Shown here: in pieces, positions 1 to 7,805 of the stretch | How positions within the stretch are numbered: the stretch's first letter is position 1 | Layout of the letters: every line of letters starts with the position of its first letter | DNA from: an uncultured Ignavibacteria bacterium | GTDB lineage: Bacteria; Bacteroidota; Ignavibacteria; Tepidaquicellales; Tepidaquicellaceae | Reading direction: 5' to 3' | Length of the DNA stretch: 41,833 nucleotides | Assembly (NCBI GenBank): GCA_937924675.1 | Contig: CALEVL010000086.1 | Location: 1 to 41,833 of the forward strand | Notes under the pieces: model-generated | What the model was told of the DNA's origin: nothing | The model's database searches: none | What the model saw: only the letters and a program-made list of their open reading frames with translations | Translations under genes and position numbers: made by a program

Positions 1-129
1 GCCCGCCTGCAAAAAGTGCTGAAGTTCAGTATTCTCCGGGCAGGCCCGCCTGCAAAAAGTGCTGAAGTTCAGTATTCTCCGGGCAGGCCCGCCTGCGTAA
101 AGTGTTGAAGTTCAGTATTCTTCGGGCAG
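1..129. repeat. Tandem array of three 43-bp palindrome-ended repeats
   Basis: Three head-to-tail copies occupy 1-43, 44-86 and 87-129 with no spacer. Each begins GCCCGCCTGC and ends CGGGCAG. The GCCCG start can pair with the CGGGC end, and GCCTGC with the GCAGGC formed across the junction, so each copy can fold as a hairpin with a loop of about 25 bases. Copies 1 and 2 are identical; copy 3 differs from them at four positions and matches the separate copy at 231-273. The array touches the window edge and may continue to the left. No protein is encoded: the open frame across 207-470 is mostly a translation of the repeat. Confidence 0.9.
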
Positions 130-130
130 G

Positions 131-317
131 CTGCATCCTAATTGCCTAAAATTGCTCGCTTTGGCTACGTGAATTTCAACTCCTCACACGACAGAAGAGC
201 ACTGTCGTGTTCGTCAAACAGGAAATTCACGCCCGCCTGCGTAAAGTGTTGAAGTTCAGTATTCTTCGGGCAGGCTTACGCCAAAGCTCACAATTTTTTG
301 CGGCAATTGGGATGAGG
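131..317. repeat. Long imperfect inverted repeat, right arm interrupted by the 43-bp element
   Basis: The centre is a perfect 9-bp hairpin: ACACGACAG at 186-194 pairs with CTGTCGTGT at 202-210. Further out, CGTGAATTTC at 168-177 pairs with GAAATTCACG at 222-231, GCTTTGGC at 158-165 with GCCAAAGC at 280-287, and an ATTGCC block near 141 with GGCAAT near 301. The left arm runs straight from the CGTGAATTTC block into the GCTTTGGC block. In the right arm the same two blocks are separated by the 43-bp repeat at 231-273 and a few bases. Confidence 0.75.
231..273 (+). repeat. Fourth copy of the 43-bp repeat, nested in an inverted repeat
   Basis: Identical to the third tandem copy at 87-129. It lies inside the right arm of the 131-317 inverted repeat. 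The bases ACG occur on both sides (229-231 and 278-280), while the uninterrupted left arm has ACG once, which resembles a short target duplication. That reading is an inference from one site. Confidence 0.85.
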
Positions 318-534
318 CGGGTTGTTCCTGCGACATCTGAAAAAGCATTTTATTTTGAGCTGTATTTACCGCATTACTTAAATATGAAAAACGTTTTGGA
401 CGGTATTGTGACTTTACTAACAAATACGGACATTAATAAGCATTGTTCCGGGAACTCTCCACCATTTTGAGAAATTTTTGTAACTAACAAAAATGAAATG
501 CGATATATAGCTTGCAAAAAAATATTTTACACAA
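318..534. other. Non-coding stretch before the GH57 gene
   Basis: AT-rich sequence between the repeat region and the first gene. I see no RNA gene, clear terminator or convincing TTG-N20-TAnnTTTG promoter. Stop codons break the frames, apart from the repeat-derived open frame ending at 470, which has no recognisable protein content. Confidence 0.5.
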
Positions 535-2064
535 TTGAAGAGAGCATTTTGCCTTCACGGGCACTTTTATCAGCCGCCGCGTGAAGATCCATGGACAAAT
601 GAAATAGAACCGCAGAGTTCCGCGGCGCCGTTTCATGATTGGAACGAGAGGATTTTTCAGGAATGCTATAAACCGAATTCTGAAGCTGTGATTGTTGATC
701 AACATGACAATGTTATCAGAAAAGTTAATAATTTCGAGCATTGCAGTTTCAACTTTGGTCCAAGCCTTCTTTCCTGGATTATGAAAAAGCATCCCAAGAC
801 TTATGCACGGATCATTGATGCAGACAGAAGAAGTTTGCTAAAGCACAACGGACATGGCAATGCAATAGCAATGGCATACAATCACATGATCATGCCTCTT
901 GCAAATGAACGGGATAAGATCACGCAGGTAAAATGGGGCATTGAAGATTTCCGTTTTCATTTCGGGAGAATGCCTGAGGCAATGTGGCTGCCGGAGACAG
1001 CCTGTGATATGGCAACAGTGGAAGTTCTCATCAATGAAGGCATAAAATTCATTCTTCTTGATCCGTCTCAGGCCGATCTTGTCAGAAAAACACCGCGCGG
1101 CAAATGGTACGATGCATCAACCTCCCTGCAATCGGGAATTCCTTACAAATGCTTTTCACAAGAGAATAGTCATAAGTTCATTAATATTTTTTTCTATGAC
1201 GGACCGCTCTCAAAAAATCTGGCATTCGATGATCACATATTCGAATCATATAAACTGCTCCGCAGAATTGAAGATACCGCTTATCCGCCTAATGCTTCAG
1301 AACATCTGATTTGCGCTGCACTTGACGGTGAAACATTCGGTCATCACAAAAAATATACTGAGAGAACCATTGCATATCTGTTTGACGATTTGTTGCCGGC
1401 CACTGACATTCGTCAGGTCAACTTCGGTCAGTATCTTGAAGAGAATTCCGGAAAACAGGAAGTCATCATCAAGAGCGGCCCTTCAGGAGAAGGAACTTCA
1501 TGGAGTTGCACTCATGGCGTAGGAAGATGGAAGGAGAACTGCGGTTGCGGAACCAGTTCTGAGAATCCAAGTCAGGAGTGGCGCATGCCTCTTCGCATGG
1601 GACTAAATGAACTGAGGGATAATATATGGAAAATCTATGTGGAGGCATCGGCGAGTTTCTTCAAAGATCCGGAAGCGGCACGGAATGATTACATAAGAGT
1701 ATTGCTTGATCCGTCATTTGAATCGGCTTCAGAGTTTCTTTACAGAAACTCTCAAAGATATTTAACTGCTGATGAAAGCGAATATTGTATAAGATTGCTT
1801 GAAATGCAAAAGTTCTCGATGTTCATGTTCACAAGCTGCGGTTGGTTCTTTTCAGACATTTCAGGGATTGAAGCAATTCAGAACATGAGATATGCGGCAC
1901 GTGCAATTGAACTTGCACAGGAAGTTTCCGGCACAGATCCGGAACCAAAATTCCTTGAGTGGCTATCCTTTGCACAAAGTAACATTGCCTCAAACGGAAC
2001 AGGCAGAGATATTTATCTGAAAAATGTGCTTCACATGAAGAACGGGCATGAGCCGTTTAAGTAG
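535..2064 (+). CDS. Glycoside hydrolase family 57 protein with DUF3536-type C-terminal part
   Basis: Probable cytoplasmic alpha-glucan-active enzyme (509 aa). The N-terminus has the family signature HGHFYQPPRE at residues 8-17, followed by an HDWNERI block. GH57 catalytic candidates are Glu154 in MWLPETACD and Asp264 in LDGETFGHH. SCTHGVGRW and CGCG in the middle are typical of the GH57/DUF3536 architecture. Full DUF3536 proteins are often near 800 aa, so this one is short at the C-terminus, though it ends cleanly. The start is TTG at 535: an in-frame stop lies at 508-510, no ATG lies between, and the conserved block begins immediately after. It precedes malQ by 33 bp on the same strand, which suggests joint work on glycogen or maltodextrin. 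The exact activity (amylase, branching enzyme or glucanotransferase) cannot be set from sequence. Confidence 0.88.
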   Translation: MKRAFCLHGHFYQPPREDPWTNEIEPQSSAAPFHDWNERIFQECYKPNSEAVIVDQHDNVIRKVNNFEHCSFNFGPSLLSWIMKKHPKTYARIIDADRRSLLKHNGHGNAIAMAYNHMIMPLANERDKITQVKWGIEDFRFHFGRMPEAMWLPETACDMATVEVLINEGIKFILLDPSQADLVRKTPRGKWYDASTSLQSGIPYKCFSQENSHKFINIFFYDGPLSKNLAFDDHIFESYKLLRRIEDTAYPPNASEHLICAALDGETFGHHKKYTERTIAYLFDDLLPATDIRQVNFGQYLEENSGKQEVIIKSGPSGEGTSWSCTHGVGRWKENCGCGTSSENPSQEWRMPLRMGLNELRDNIWKIYVEASASFFKDPEAARNDYIRVLLDPSFESASEFLYRNSQRYLTADESEYCIRLLEMQKFSMFMFTSCGWFFSDISGIEAIQNMRYAARAIELAQEVSGTDPEPKFLEWLSFAQSNIASNGTGRDIYLKNVLHMKNGHEPFK

Positions 2065-2097
2065 ATGTTAAGATGAATTCAAACCAATTACCAATAA

Positions 2098-3939
2098 TTG
2101 TTAAAAAAGAAGAATAACTCATCTTATGACCGGCTTCTGCAATCAAGGACCGGTGAGAAGTGGAATCGGATTGGAATCAATAAGCGAGCAGGTGTGTGCG
2201 TTCCGCTTTTCTCTGTATATTCATCTAAAAGTATTGGAACAGGTGAGTTTCCTGACATAAGGCTTCTGATAGACTGGTGCAAAAAGTCAGGATTAACTAT
2301 CCTGCAATTGCTTCCCCTAAATGAACTGGGCTATGATTTTTCTCCATACAATGCAATAAGCACATTTGCACTTGAGCCAATGTATTTATCATTGTTAAAA
2401 CTGAAGAATTCTGCTGCCGGATCATTCAGGAAAGACATTAAAGAACTCTCAGAGAAATTTCCTGCCGGTACACGCTTCATGAACAAGGATGTGAAGTCAG
2501 CAAAGATTATTTTGCTGAGAAAGATCTTCAACAAGTCAGAGAAGAGTTCCGAAGAATTCATGCAGTTCAAAGTTAGAAATATGCACTGGCTTAAGTATTA
2601 TGCACTGTTCAGGGTTCTTGCAGAAATGAACAACGGCAAAGAGTGGATTGACTGGGACATAATGGACAAGTATCTCTCACCTGCGGTTCTGCAGAAAATT
2701 AATGCGACAATGAACGAAGAGCTGGAGTTTTTTTACTGGCTTCAGTGGCAATTGTCTGAACAATTGAAGGATGCGGCTTCTTACGCTAAGAAGAAGGGTG
2801 TTCTGATCATGGGTGACCTTCCGTTCCTCGTTGCGCGAAACAGTGCCGATGTTTGGGCATACAAAAATTATTTTAAACTTCACCTTTCTTCCGGCGCACC
2901 TCCTGACATGTATTTTGCAGCGGGTCAAAAATGGGGAATGCCTCCTTATGACTGGAGCAATATCCGCGCAGATAATTACAGCTATGTTCGTGCAAGATTA
3001 AAGTATGCGGAGAATTTTTATGACATGTACAGAATCGATCACTTTGTCGGGTTATTCCGGCTGTGGACAGTCAGCGCGGAAGAAACAAGCGCATCAGGAA
3101 GTGTTATGGGCGAGTTCGACCCCCCTTATGAACAACTCTGGGGTGAACACGGCAAAGAAATCATAAACGTAATGAATGAAAGTACATCAATGCTGCCTTG
3201 TGCTGAAGATCTGGGAACAGTTCCGGACTGTTCAGATCCTGTTTTGTTTGAGTATGGAATTCCCGGAATGAATGTGCAGAGATGGGAAAAAATGTGGGGA
3301 GGATTAAACTCTTTCCTTCCGGCTCAGAACTACAGAGAGAATTCCAATGCAGTCATATCAACACACGACTCAAGCTCATTTCCCGACTGGTTCGAGCGTG
3401 AGGCCGGGACTGTTGACAAAACAGCTTTCAAAATGCTTTGTGCGAAAAAGGGATTTGATGAGGGAAGGATTGACAATCTCGTAAACGAGCTGTTTGAGTT
3501 TCGCAATGGTGATGAAAACAAGCTTCATTGGAAACCCGAAATATCCAACGTGTATATGATCTTACAGAAGTTTGAATCCGGCCATGCCGAGATTCAGGAG
3601 ATCATCAGCATGTATCTTTCTACATATAACGAAAAGAAGGCATTCTCAAATTACCTTGGGCACAAAACAAACTCGGAAAGGGCAACTCCTTCACTGATAA
3701 GAAAGAATCTTGGAAAGATCTTCGAAACAAGATCCATATTCAGCATACAGCTTCTGATGGAATATCTGTTCCTTGACAAGAAGATACTGAGCAAGAATAA
3801 ATACTATAGAATCAATACTCCCGGCACAATCAGCAATTTGAACTGGTCAGCCGTTATACCAATCTCACTGGATGAACTCTTGAAAAGTGATTTGAATGAG
3901 CAGGTGAAAAAACTAATTGAATCAAGCGAAAGGTTGTAG
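2098..3939 (+). CDS. malQ: 4-alpha-glucanotransferase (amylomaltase, GH77)
   Basis: Transfers alpha-1,4-glucan segments between maltodextrins, releasing glucose, in the cytoplasm. The GH77 core is clear: RAGVCVPLFS and IGTGEF near the start, then GDLPFLVARNSADVWA, and GQKWGMPPYDW. The catalytic triad is visible as nucleophile Asp314 (RIDHF), acid/base Glu370 (AEDLG) and Asp424 (THDSSS). At 613 aa it exceeds the roughly 500-aa thermophilic amylomaltases, mostly through an inserted stretch around residues 110-200 and a longer C-terminal part. The start is TTG at 2098, directly after a TAA at 2095-2097, and no ATG lies before the conserved domain, so the exact start is uncertain. Likely co-transcribed with the GH57 gene. 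It converges on the next gene with only 12 bp between the stops. Confidence 0.93.
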   Translation: MLKKKNNSSYDRLLQSRTGEKWNRIGINKRAGVCVPLFSVYSSKSIGTGEFPDIRLLIDWCKKSGLTILQLLPLNELGYDFSPYNAISTFALEPMYLSLLKLKNSAAGSFRKDIKELSEKFPAGTRFMNKDVKSAKIILLRKIFNKSEKSSEEFMQFKVRNMHWLKYYALFRVLAEMNNGKEWIDWDIMDKYLSPAVLQKINATMNEELEFFYWLQWQLSEQLKDAASYAKKKGVLIMGDLPFLVARNSADVWAYKNYFKLHLSSGAPPDMYFAAGQKWGMPPYDWSNIRADNYSYVRARLKYAENFYDMYRIDHFVGLFRLWTVSAEETSASGSVMGEFDPPYEQLWGEHGKEIINVMNESTSMLPCAEDLGTVPDCSDPVLFEYGIPGMNVQRWEKMWGGLNSFLPAQNYRENSNAVISTHDSSSFPDWFEREAGTVDKTAFKMLCAKKGFDEGRIDNLVNELFEFRNGDENKLHWKPEISNVYMILQKFESGHAEIQEIISMYLSTYNEKKAFSNYLGHKTNSERATPSLIRKNLGKIFETRSIFSIQLLMEYLFLDKKILSKNKYYRINTPGTISNLNWSAVIPISLDELLKSDLNEQVKKLIESSERL

Positions 3940-3951
3940 CTAAATCCGGAA

Positions 3952-4803
3952 CTAATCCTTCCGGAATTTTCTGAATGCGAAGATATGCTGCTTTACATAG
4001 CTGATTGTATCGTGCCACATTACTTTCATGTAAGACTTCACTCTTAACGGATCTTCCGGTCCTTCTACTGACAATGGATAATCAGGCGTATCGCTAAGAC
4101 CGTAGAGTCGTGGCTTTCTGACTTTCGGATCCGGAAAGAAAGCTGTTCCGAATATCCAGTCCCACATCGCAAGCTTTGTTCCGTAATTGTTCTGAAACTC
4201 TCTGCCGCCGTCATCGGAATGATGCCATCTGTGCATCTCCGGTCCGTTGATGAAATACTGAAGTTTCCCAAGCCGCACGTCAATGTTGCAGTGAATGAAC
4301 ATCCCCCAGATTGCGCTGATCATTCCTTTGTAAATTGCAACTTCAGGTGATGCACCAAGTAGAATTATAGGTGCAAACTCAATCGTCTGATTAATAAGTA
4401 TTTCCAGCGAATGTGAACGTGAACCTGAGAGCCAGTCAACTGACTTTGGAGAATGATGAGCTTCATGCAATCTCCACAAGACTTTATTGTTGTGCATCCA
4501 ACGGTGAAACCAATAGATGTAAAAATCATGAGCAATGACAAGCACTAAGACCTGCAGCCAGACGGGCCAGCTGTCAAGCAAACTGTAACTGTATAGATCC
4601 GTGTTATTCTTGATCCAATTAAGAAATCCGAAGATGATGAGTCCCAGAAGATAACTTTGTACGATAGTGTAGAGTATCATGTCGTTGAAGAATCCTTCTC
4701 TGAAGATCTTCTGACCTTTGGTGTAAGGATACATTCTCTCCAGAATCACCATAAGAATTGCAGTTGCGACTATTGTAATTAATGACCAGACTTGTAAAGA
4801 CAT
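3952..4803 (-). CDS. Sterol desaturase / fatty acid hydroxylase family membrane protein
   Basis: Integral-membrane di-iron oxygenase (283 aa) of the fatty-acid-hydroxylase superfamily. Three histidine clusters are visible: HDFYIYWFHRWMH, LHEAHH and MHRWHHS, which in this family hold the two irons. A hydrophobic helix starts at residue 5, and two or more lie ahead of the first cluster. Known family members hydroxylate or desaturate sterols, carotenoids, fatty acids or alkylglycerols; the substrate here cannot be told. It starts at ATG and stands alone, convergent with malQ and divergent from the DUF1801 gene. Confidence 0.88.
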   Translation of the reverse strand: MSLQVWSLITIVATAILMVILERMYPYTKGQKIFREGFFNDMILYTIVQSYLLGLIIFGFLNWIKNNTDLYSYSLLDSWPVWLQVLVLVIAHDFYIYWFHRWMHNNKVLWRLHEAHHSPKSVDWLSGSRSHSLEILINQTIEFAPIILLGASPEVAIYKGMISAIWGMFIHCNIDVRLGKLQYFINGPEMHRWHHSDDGGREFQNNYGTKLAMWDWIFGTAFFPDPKVRKPRLYGLSDTPDYPLSVEGPEDPLRVKSYMKVMWHDTISYVKQHIFAFRKFRKD

Positions 4804-4903
4804 GGTACAAAATTAATCATGGCAAGATATTCTAGCTATGTAAAAAGTTAGTTTAAATTTAAAACTGAATTTCTATTTTAAGCCATAAAAATCTATTTTT
4901 ATC

Positions 4904-5359
4904 ATGCAGTCAAAGGCATCCACACCGGAAGAATACATTGAATCACTTCCCGAAGACAGAAAAGAAGTCATCAGTAAGCTGAGAAAAGTTATTAAGAAAA
5001 ATCTCCCGAAAGGGTTTGGGGAAGGGATGTATTACGGAATGCTCGGATTTGTAGTACCGCACAAGCTTTATCCGGCCGGATATCATTGTGATCCGAAAAT
5101 CCCTTTGCCTTTTATTAGTGTTGCCTCACAGAAGAATTTTGTAGCAGTATATCACATGGGAGTATATTCAGATCCTAAGCTCCTCGATTGGTTCACCAAA
5201 GAATTTCCTAAGCACAGTAAAGGTAAACTTGACATGGGAAAGAGTTGCATCAGATTCAAGAAGATGGATGATATTCCATATGCTTTGATAGGAGAGCTAG
5301 CATCAAAGATCACACCTCAGGAATGGATTTCAATTTATGAGAAAAGCTTTAGGAGTTGA
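4904..5359 (+). CDS. DUF1801 (YdhG-like) domain protein
   Basis: A 151-aa soluble protein. It opens with TPEEYIESLPEDRKEVI, the usual start of the DUF1801 fold, and carries a GMYYGMLGF block, FISVASQKNFVAVYHMG and a late GKSCIRFKK segment, all typical of the family. The function of the family is not established; the fold is related to iron-binding frataxin-like proteins. It has its own ATG start, a 100-bp AT-rich leader and no operon partner. The 213-bp gap after it holds only AT-rich filler, including repeated TAATTTC at about 5541-5570. Confidence 0.82.
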   Translation: MQSKASTPEEYIESLPEDRKEVISKLRKVIKKNLPKGFGEGMYYGMLGFVVPHKLYPAGYHCDPKIPLPFISVASQKNFVAVYHMGVYSDPKLLDWFTKEFPKHSKGKLDMGKSCIRFKKMDDIPYALIGELASKITPQEWISIYEKSFRS

Positions 5360-5572
5360 GAGTTGAGATTTATGAGTTGTCCTGGATTGATGCCATTTGC
5401 AAAAGTTATTGCGAAGCCCTCGCAGAGGGGAAAGTTAAATTTTGTCCGTAAGGAATTCCTGAAATGGAAATGAATAACCAAATAATTCTTCCTGCTTCAC
5501 CTGACATTTTTGGCACGACATGTGAGCATACAGCAGCTATTTCTAATTTTTAATTTCTAATTTCTAATTGCT

Positions 5573-6463
5573 TCAGAGAAAGTAGTTGAGCATTTTATAA
5601 ATGAGTTTAGCCGTTAGAAAATCAGGATAAGTAAATCCTTTTCTCGGTGAAAGCTCAACTACATCGAATCCGACAACATTATTGTTCTTGCCAAGCATTC
5701 TCAGAAGTTTCATGGTCTCGTCCCAAAAGAATCCGTTCGGCTCGGGGGTGCCTGTTGACGGCATTATTGACGGATCGAAGTAATCCACATCAAAAGTAAT
5801 GTAAACATTTTTCTTGAGCGTTTTTAATACTTCTTCCTGCCAGTTGTCTCCATACTTTCCGTTCCTGATCTCAAATGCAAAGAACGTGTTAATTCCCTTG
5901 CTCCTGATGAAGTCATATTCCTCTTTGCACTGAGCTCGGATTCCTACCTGCGTAATTGCAGTTGTAAACTCACTGACTCTGGCCGCAAAGCTTGCATGCG
6001 AATACTTACTGCCTTCGTATTCATCCCGCAGATCTGAGTGCGCATCAAAGTGAAGAACTGAAACATCTTCAAATGAATTGAAGTGCGCTTCAATCGGTGC
6101 CGTTGATATTGAATGCTCGCCTCCGAGAGTTACAACAAACTTACCATCATCGATCAGCTCTTTTACTTCCTCATAAATTGTTGCAAGTGCCTTGCTGCCT
6201 TTCTTCTTGCCAAGTTCAACTGGATGGAGTGAACAAATTCCTCTTTCAAAGCAAAATTGCCTGTCGAGTTCTTCATCAAAGAATTCAACATAATGTGATG
6301 CATCAAGAATTGCCGCAGGACCGCCGGCTGTGCCTTTCCCATAAGAAGTTGTGTATTCATATGGAACAGGCAAAATTGCAACTTTAGAATCTCTGTAATT
6401 GGAATACTTCTTGTCTATTGCAAGAAAATTATTCTTAATGGAGTAAAACTTTTTCTTATACAT
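5573..6463 (-). CDS. speB: Agmatinase/ureohydrolase family enzyme
   Basis: Manganese ureohydrolase of the arginase/agmatinase superfamily (296 aa), most likely converting agmatine to putrescine and urea in polyamine synthesis. All metal-ligand motifs are present: GGEHS (His117), HFDAHSD (Asp140, His142, Asp144) and FDVDYFDP (Asp225, Asp227). STGTPEPNG follows, close to the agmatinase signature. Formiminoglutamase or guanidinobutyrase activity cannot be excluded. The start ATG lies 3 bp after the dnaX stop, so it is almost certainly the last gene of a lon-dnaX-speB transcript. No other polyamine gene is in the window. Confidence 0.88.
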   Translation of the reverse strand: MYKKKFYSIKNNFLAIDKKYSNYRDSKVAILPVPYEYTTSYGKGTAGGPAAILDASHYVEFFDEELDRQFCFERGICSLHPVELGKKKGSKALATIYEEVKELIDDGKFVVTLGGEHSISTAPIEAHFNSFEDVSVLHFDAHSDLRDEYEGSKYSHASFAARVSEFTTAITQVGIRAQCKEEYDFIRSKGINTFFAFEIRNGKYGDNWQEEVLKTLKKNVYITFDVDYFDPSIMPSTGTPEPNGFFWDETMKLLRMLGKNNNVVGFDVVELSPRKGFTYPDFLTAKLIYKMLNYFL

Positions 6464-6466
6464 TGA

Positions 6467-7771
6467 TCAATCGAATTTATATTCTACAACATCAAAGAGT
6501 TCTTTCAATGTTTGTACGATCTTGTCCTTTTCCGGGAGTTCTCCTTCTTTCTGCTCTTTCATGTTTCCAACCACAGCTGCGGGAGTTTCGTTTTTCACAC
6601 TTACATGTTCGCTTGCTTCAGTCAGGAATTTTTTTTTTGATCCCTTCAGTTCGGTAATGATTTCTGCAAGATCGCTGACCTCTGAATTTACGCGGCAGAG
6701 TTCCGCGATCAAAACCTCCAGAAAGATCTTTTGGTTGGATGACAAGCGTATTCTGTTCTCTGCATCAGACAAGACTTTCATGAGCCGCAGGATACTGTCT
6801 ATGCTGAACAACTTTGCTTCAGCAGTAAATTTCTCCTTTATCGAATCCGGTTCATCTATCAGGTCTTCTTCGGAAGTGGATTTGATTATCAACAGATCAC
6901 GGAAATGTTCTGTGAGTCCGTTGAAGAATGTTTGAATGTCAAGCCCCTTTGCGCTCAATTCGTTGAAGTAATTAAGAGCACTTTTCACATCGCCGGAGTT
7001 TATGAACTCTGCCATGGAAAAATAAATCTCTTTCTGCGGAATGTTCAGAAAGCTTACCAGATCTCCGATTGTGATCTTCTCACCGCAGTATGAAACCGCG
7101 CTGTCAAATACGCCTAAGGCATCGCGAAGTGCGCCATCACCAAGCTTTGCAATAAGAAACAGCGATTCGTTATCAATCTTCACTTTCTCCTCTTTTGCAA
7201 CTTCTTTCAGCTTATCCGATATTTCCGACACTCTCAATCTCTGAAGCGGAAACCTCTGACAGCGGCTGACAATAGTGGCAGGTATCTTTTCCGGGTTTGT
7301 GGTTGCAAGCACGAACACGAGATATGGCGGCGGCTCTTCAAGAATTTTCAGCAATGCATTGAATGCCTGTTGCGTAAGCATGTGAACTTCATCGATGATG
7401 AAGAACTTGTAGTCTGCTTTCATAGGATGTGCCTTTGCTGCCTCCTGAATATCACGAATGTCATCTATGCCCCGCCTTGAAGCCGCATCTATTTCTATCA
7501 CATCCGGATGAATGCTTCTTCTTATTTCATTGCAGGATTCACACTTGTCGCATGGTTCACCATCCTTTTGGTCATGACAATTAAGTGCCTTTGCGAGTAT
7601 CCTTGCGATAGTTGTTTTGCCGACACCACGCGGGCCGCTCAACAGATACGAGTGTGCAATTTTGCCGGCAACAACAGCATTCTTCAAAGTTTGCGTAACA
7701 AACTCCTGCGAAGTTACTTCGGAAAATTTTTGCGGCCTGTATTTTCTTGCCGAGACAGTGTATGTGGACAA
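6467..7771 (-). CDS. dnaX: DNA polymerase III subunit gamma/tau
   Basis: AAA+ clamp-loader subunit (434 aa). It begins with the YTVSARKYRPQKFSEV block, then Walker A GPRGVGKT, a four-cysteine zinc module (C..C..C..C) around residues 64-82, Walker B FFIIDEVHML and sensor 1 ATTNPEKIP with SRCQRF. Domain III follows, and the C-terminal tail is short and charged, shorter than in E. coli tau. The start is TTG at 7771: the conserved N-terminus begins at once and no ATG is near. A run of ten A residues in codons 378-381 may allow transcriptional slippage (see separate entry). It lies 34 bp after lon and 3 bp before the ureohydrolase gene. Confidence 0.95.
   Translation of the reverse strand: MSTYTVSARKYRPQKFSEVTSQEFVTQTLKNAVVAGKIAHSYLLSGPRGVGKTTIARILAKALNCHDQKDGEPCDKCESCNEIRRSIHPDVIEIDAASRRGIDDIRDIQEAAKAHPMKADYKFFIIDEVHMLTQQAFNALLKILEEPPPYLVFVLATTNPEKIPATIVSRCQRFPLQRLRVSEISDKLKEVAKEEKVKIDNESLFLIAKLGDGALRDALGVFDSAVSYCGEKITIGDLVSFLNIPQKEIYFSMAEFINSGDVKSALNYFNELSAKGLDIQTFFNGLTEHFRDLLIIKSTSEEDLIDEPDSIKEKFTAEAKLFSIDSILRLMKVLSDAENRIRLSSNQKIFLEVLIAELCRVNSEVSDLAEIITELKGSKKKFLTEASEHVSVKNETPAAVVGNMKEQKEGELPEKDKIVQTLKELFDVVEYKFD
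6629..6638 (-). promoter_or_regulatory. Candidate slippage site (A10) inside dnaX
   Basis: The coding strand reads TCA AAA AAA AAA TTC, a run of ten A residues at Ser378-Lys381. If one A is gained the frame reads ATT CCT GAC TGA and stops after three codons. If one A is lost it reads AAT TCC TGA and stops after two codons. Either shift would give a gamma-like product of about 381-384 aa beside the 434-aa form. Thermus thermophilus dnaX makes its short form by slippage on a comparable A run. Use of the site here is inferred. Confidence 0.5.
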
Positions 7772-7805
7772 GTTAACCTGTTTGTTATTATTTATAATGT
7801 TTGAA

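Noticed and set aside
1..129. CRISPR array
   Set aside because: The repeats are joined directly with no unique spacers, and no cas genes are present.
207..470. 87-codon open frame in the repeat region
   Set aside because: Much of its N-terminal third is a translation of the 43-bp repeat and the adjoining inverted-repeat arm, and the remainder has no recognisable protein features.
4805..4830. Promoter of the sterol-desaturase-like gene (TAATTTTG near the ATG)
   Set aside because: The -7-like box is only a few bases from the start codon and no TTG lies 20 bases upstream.
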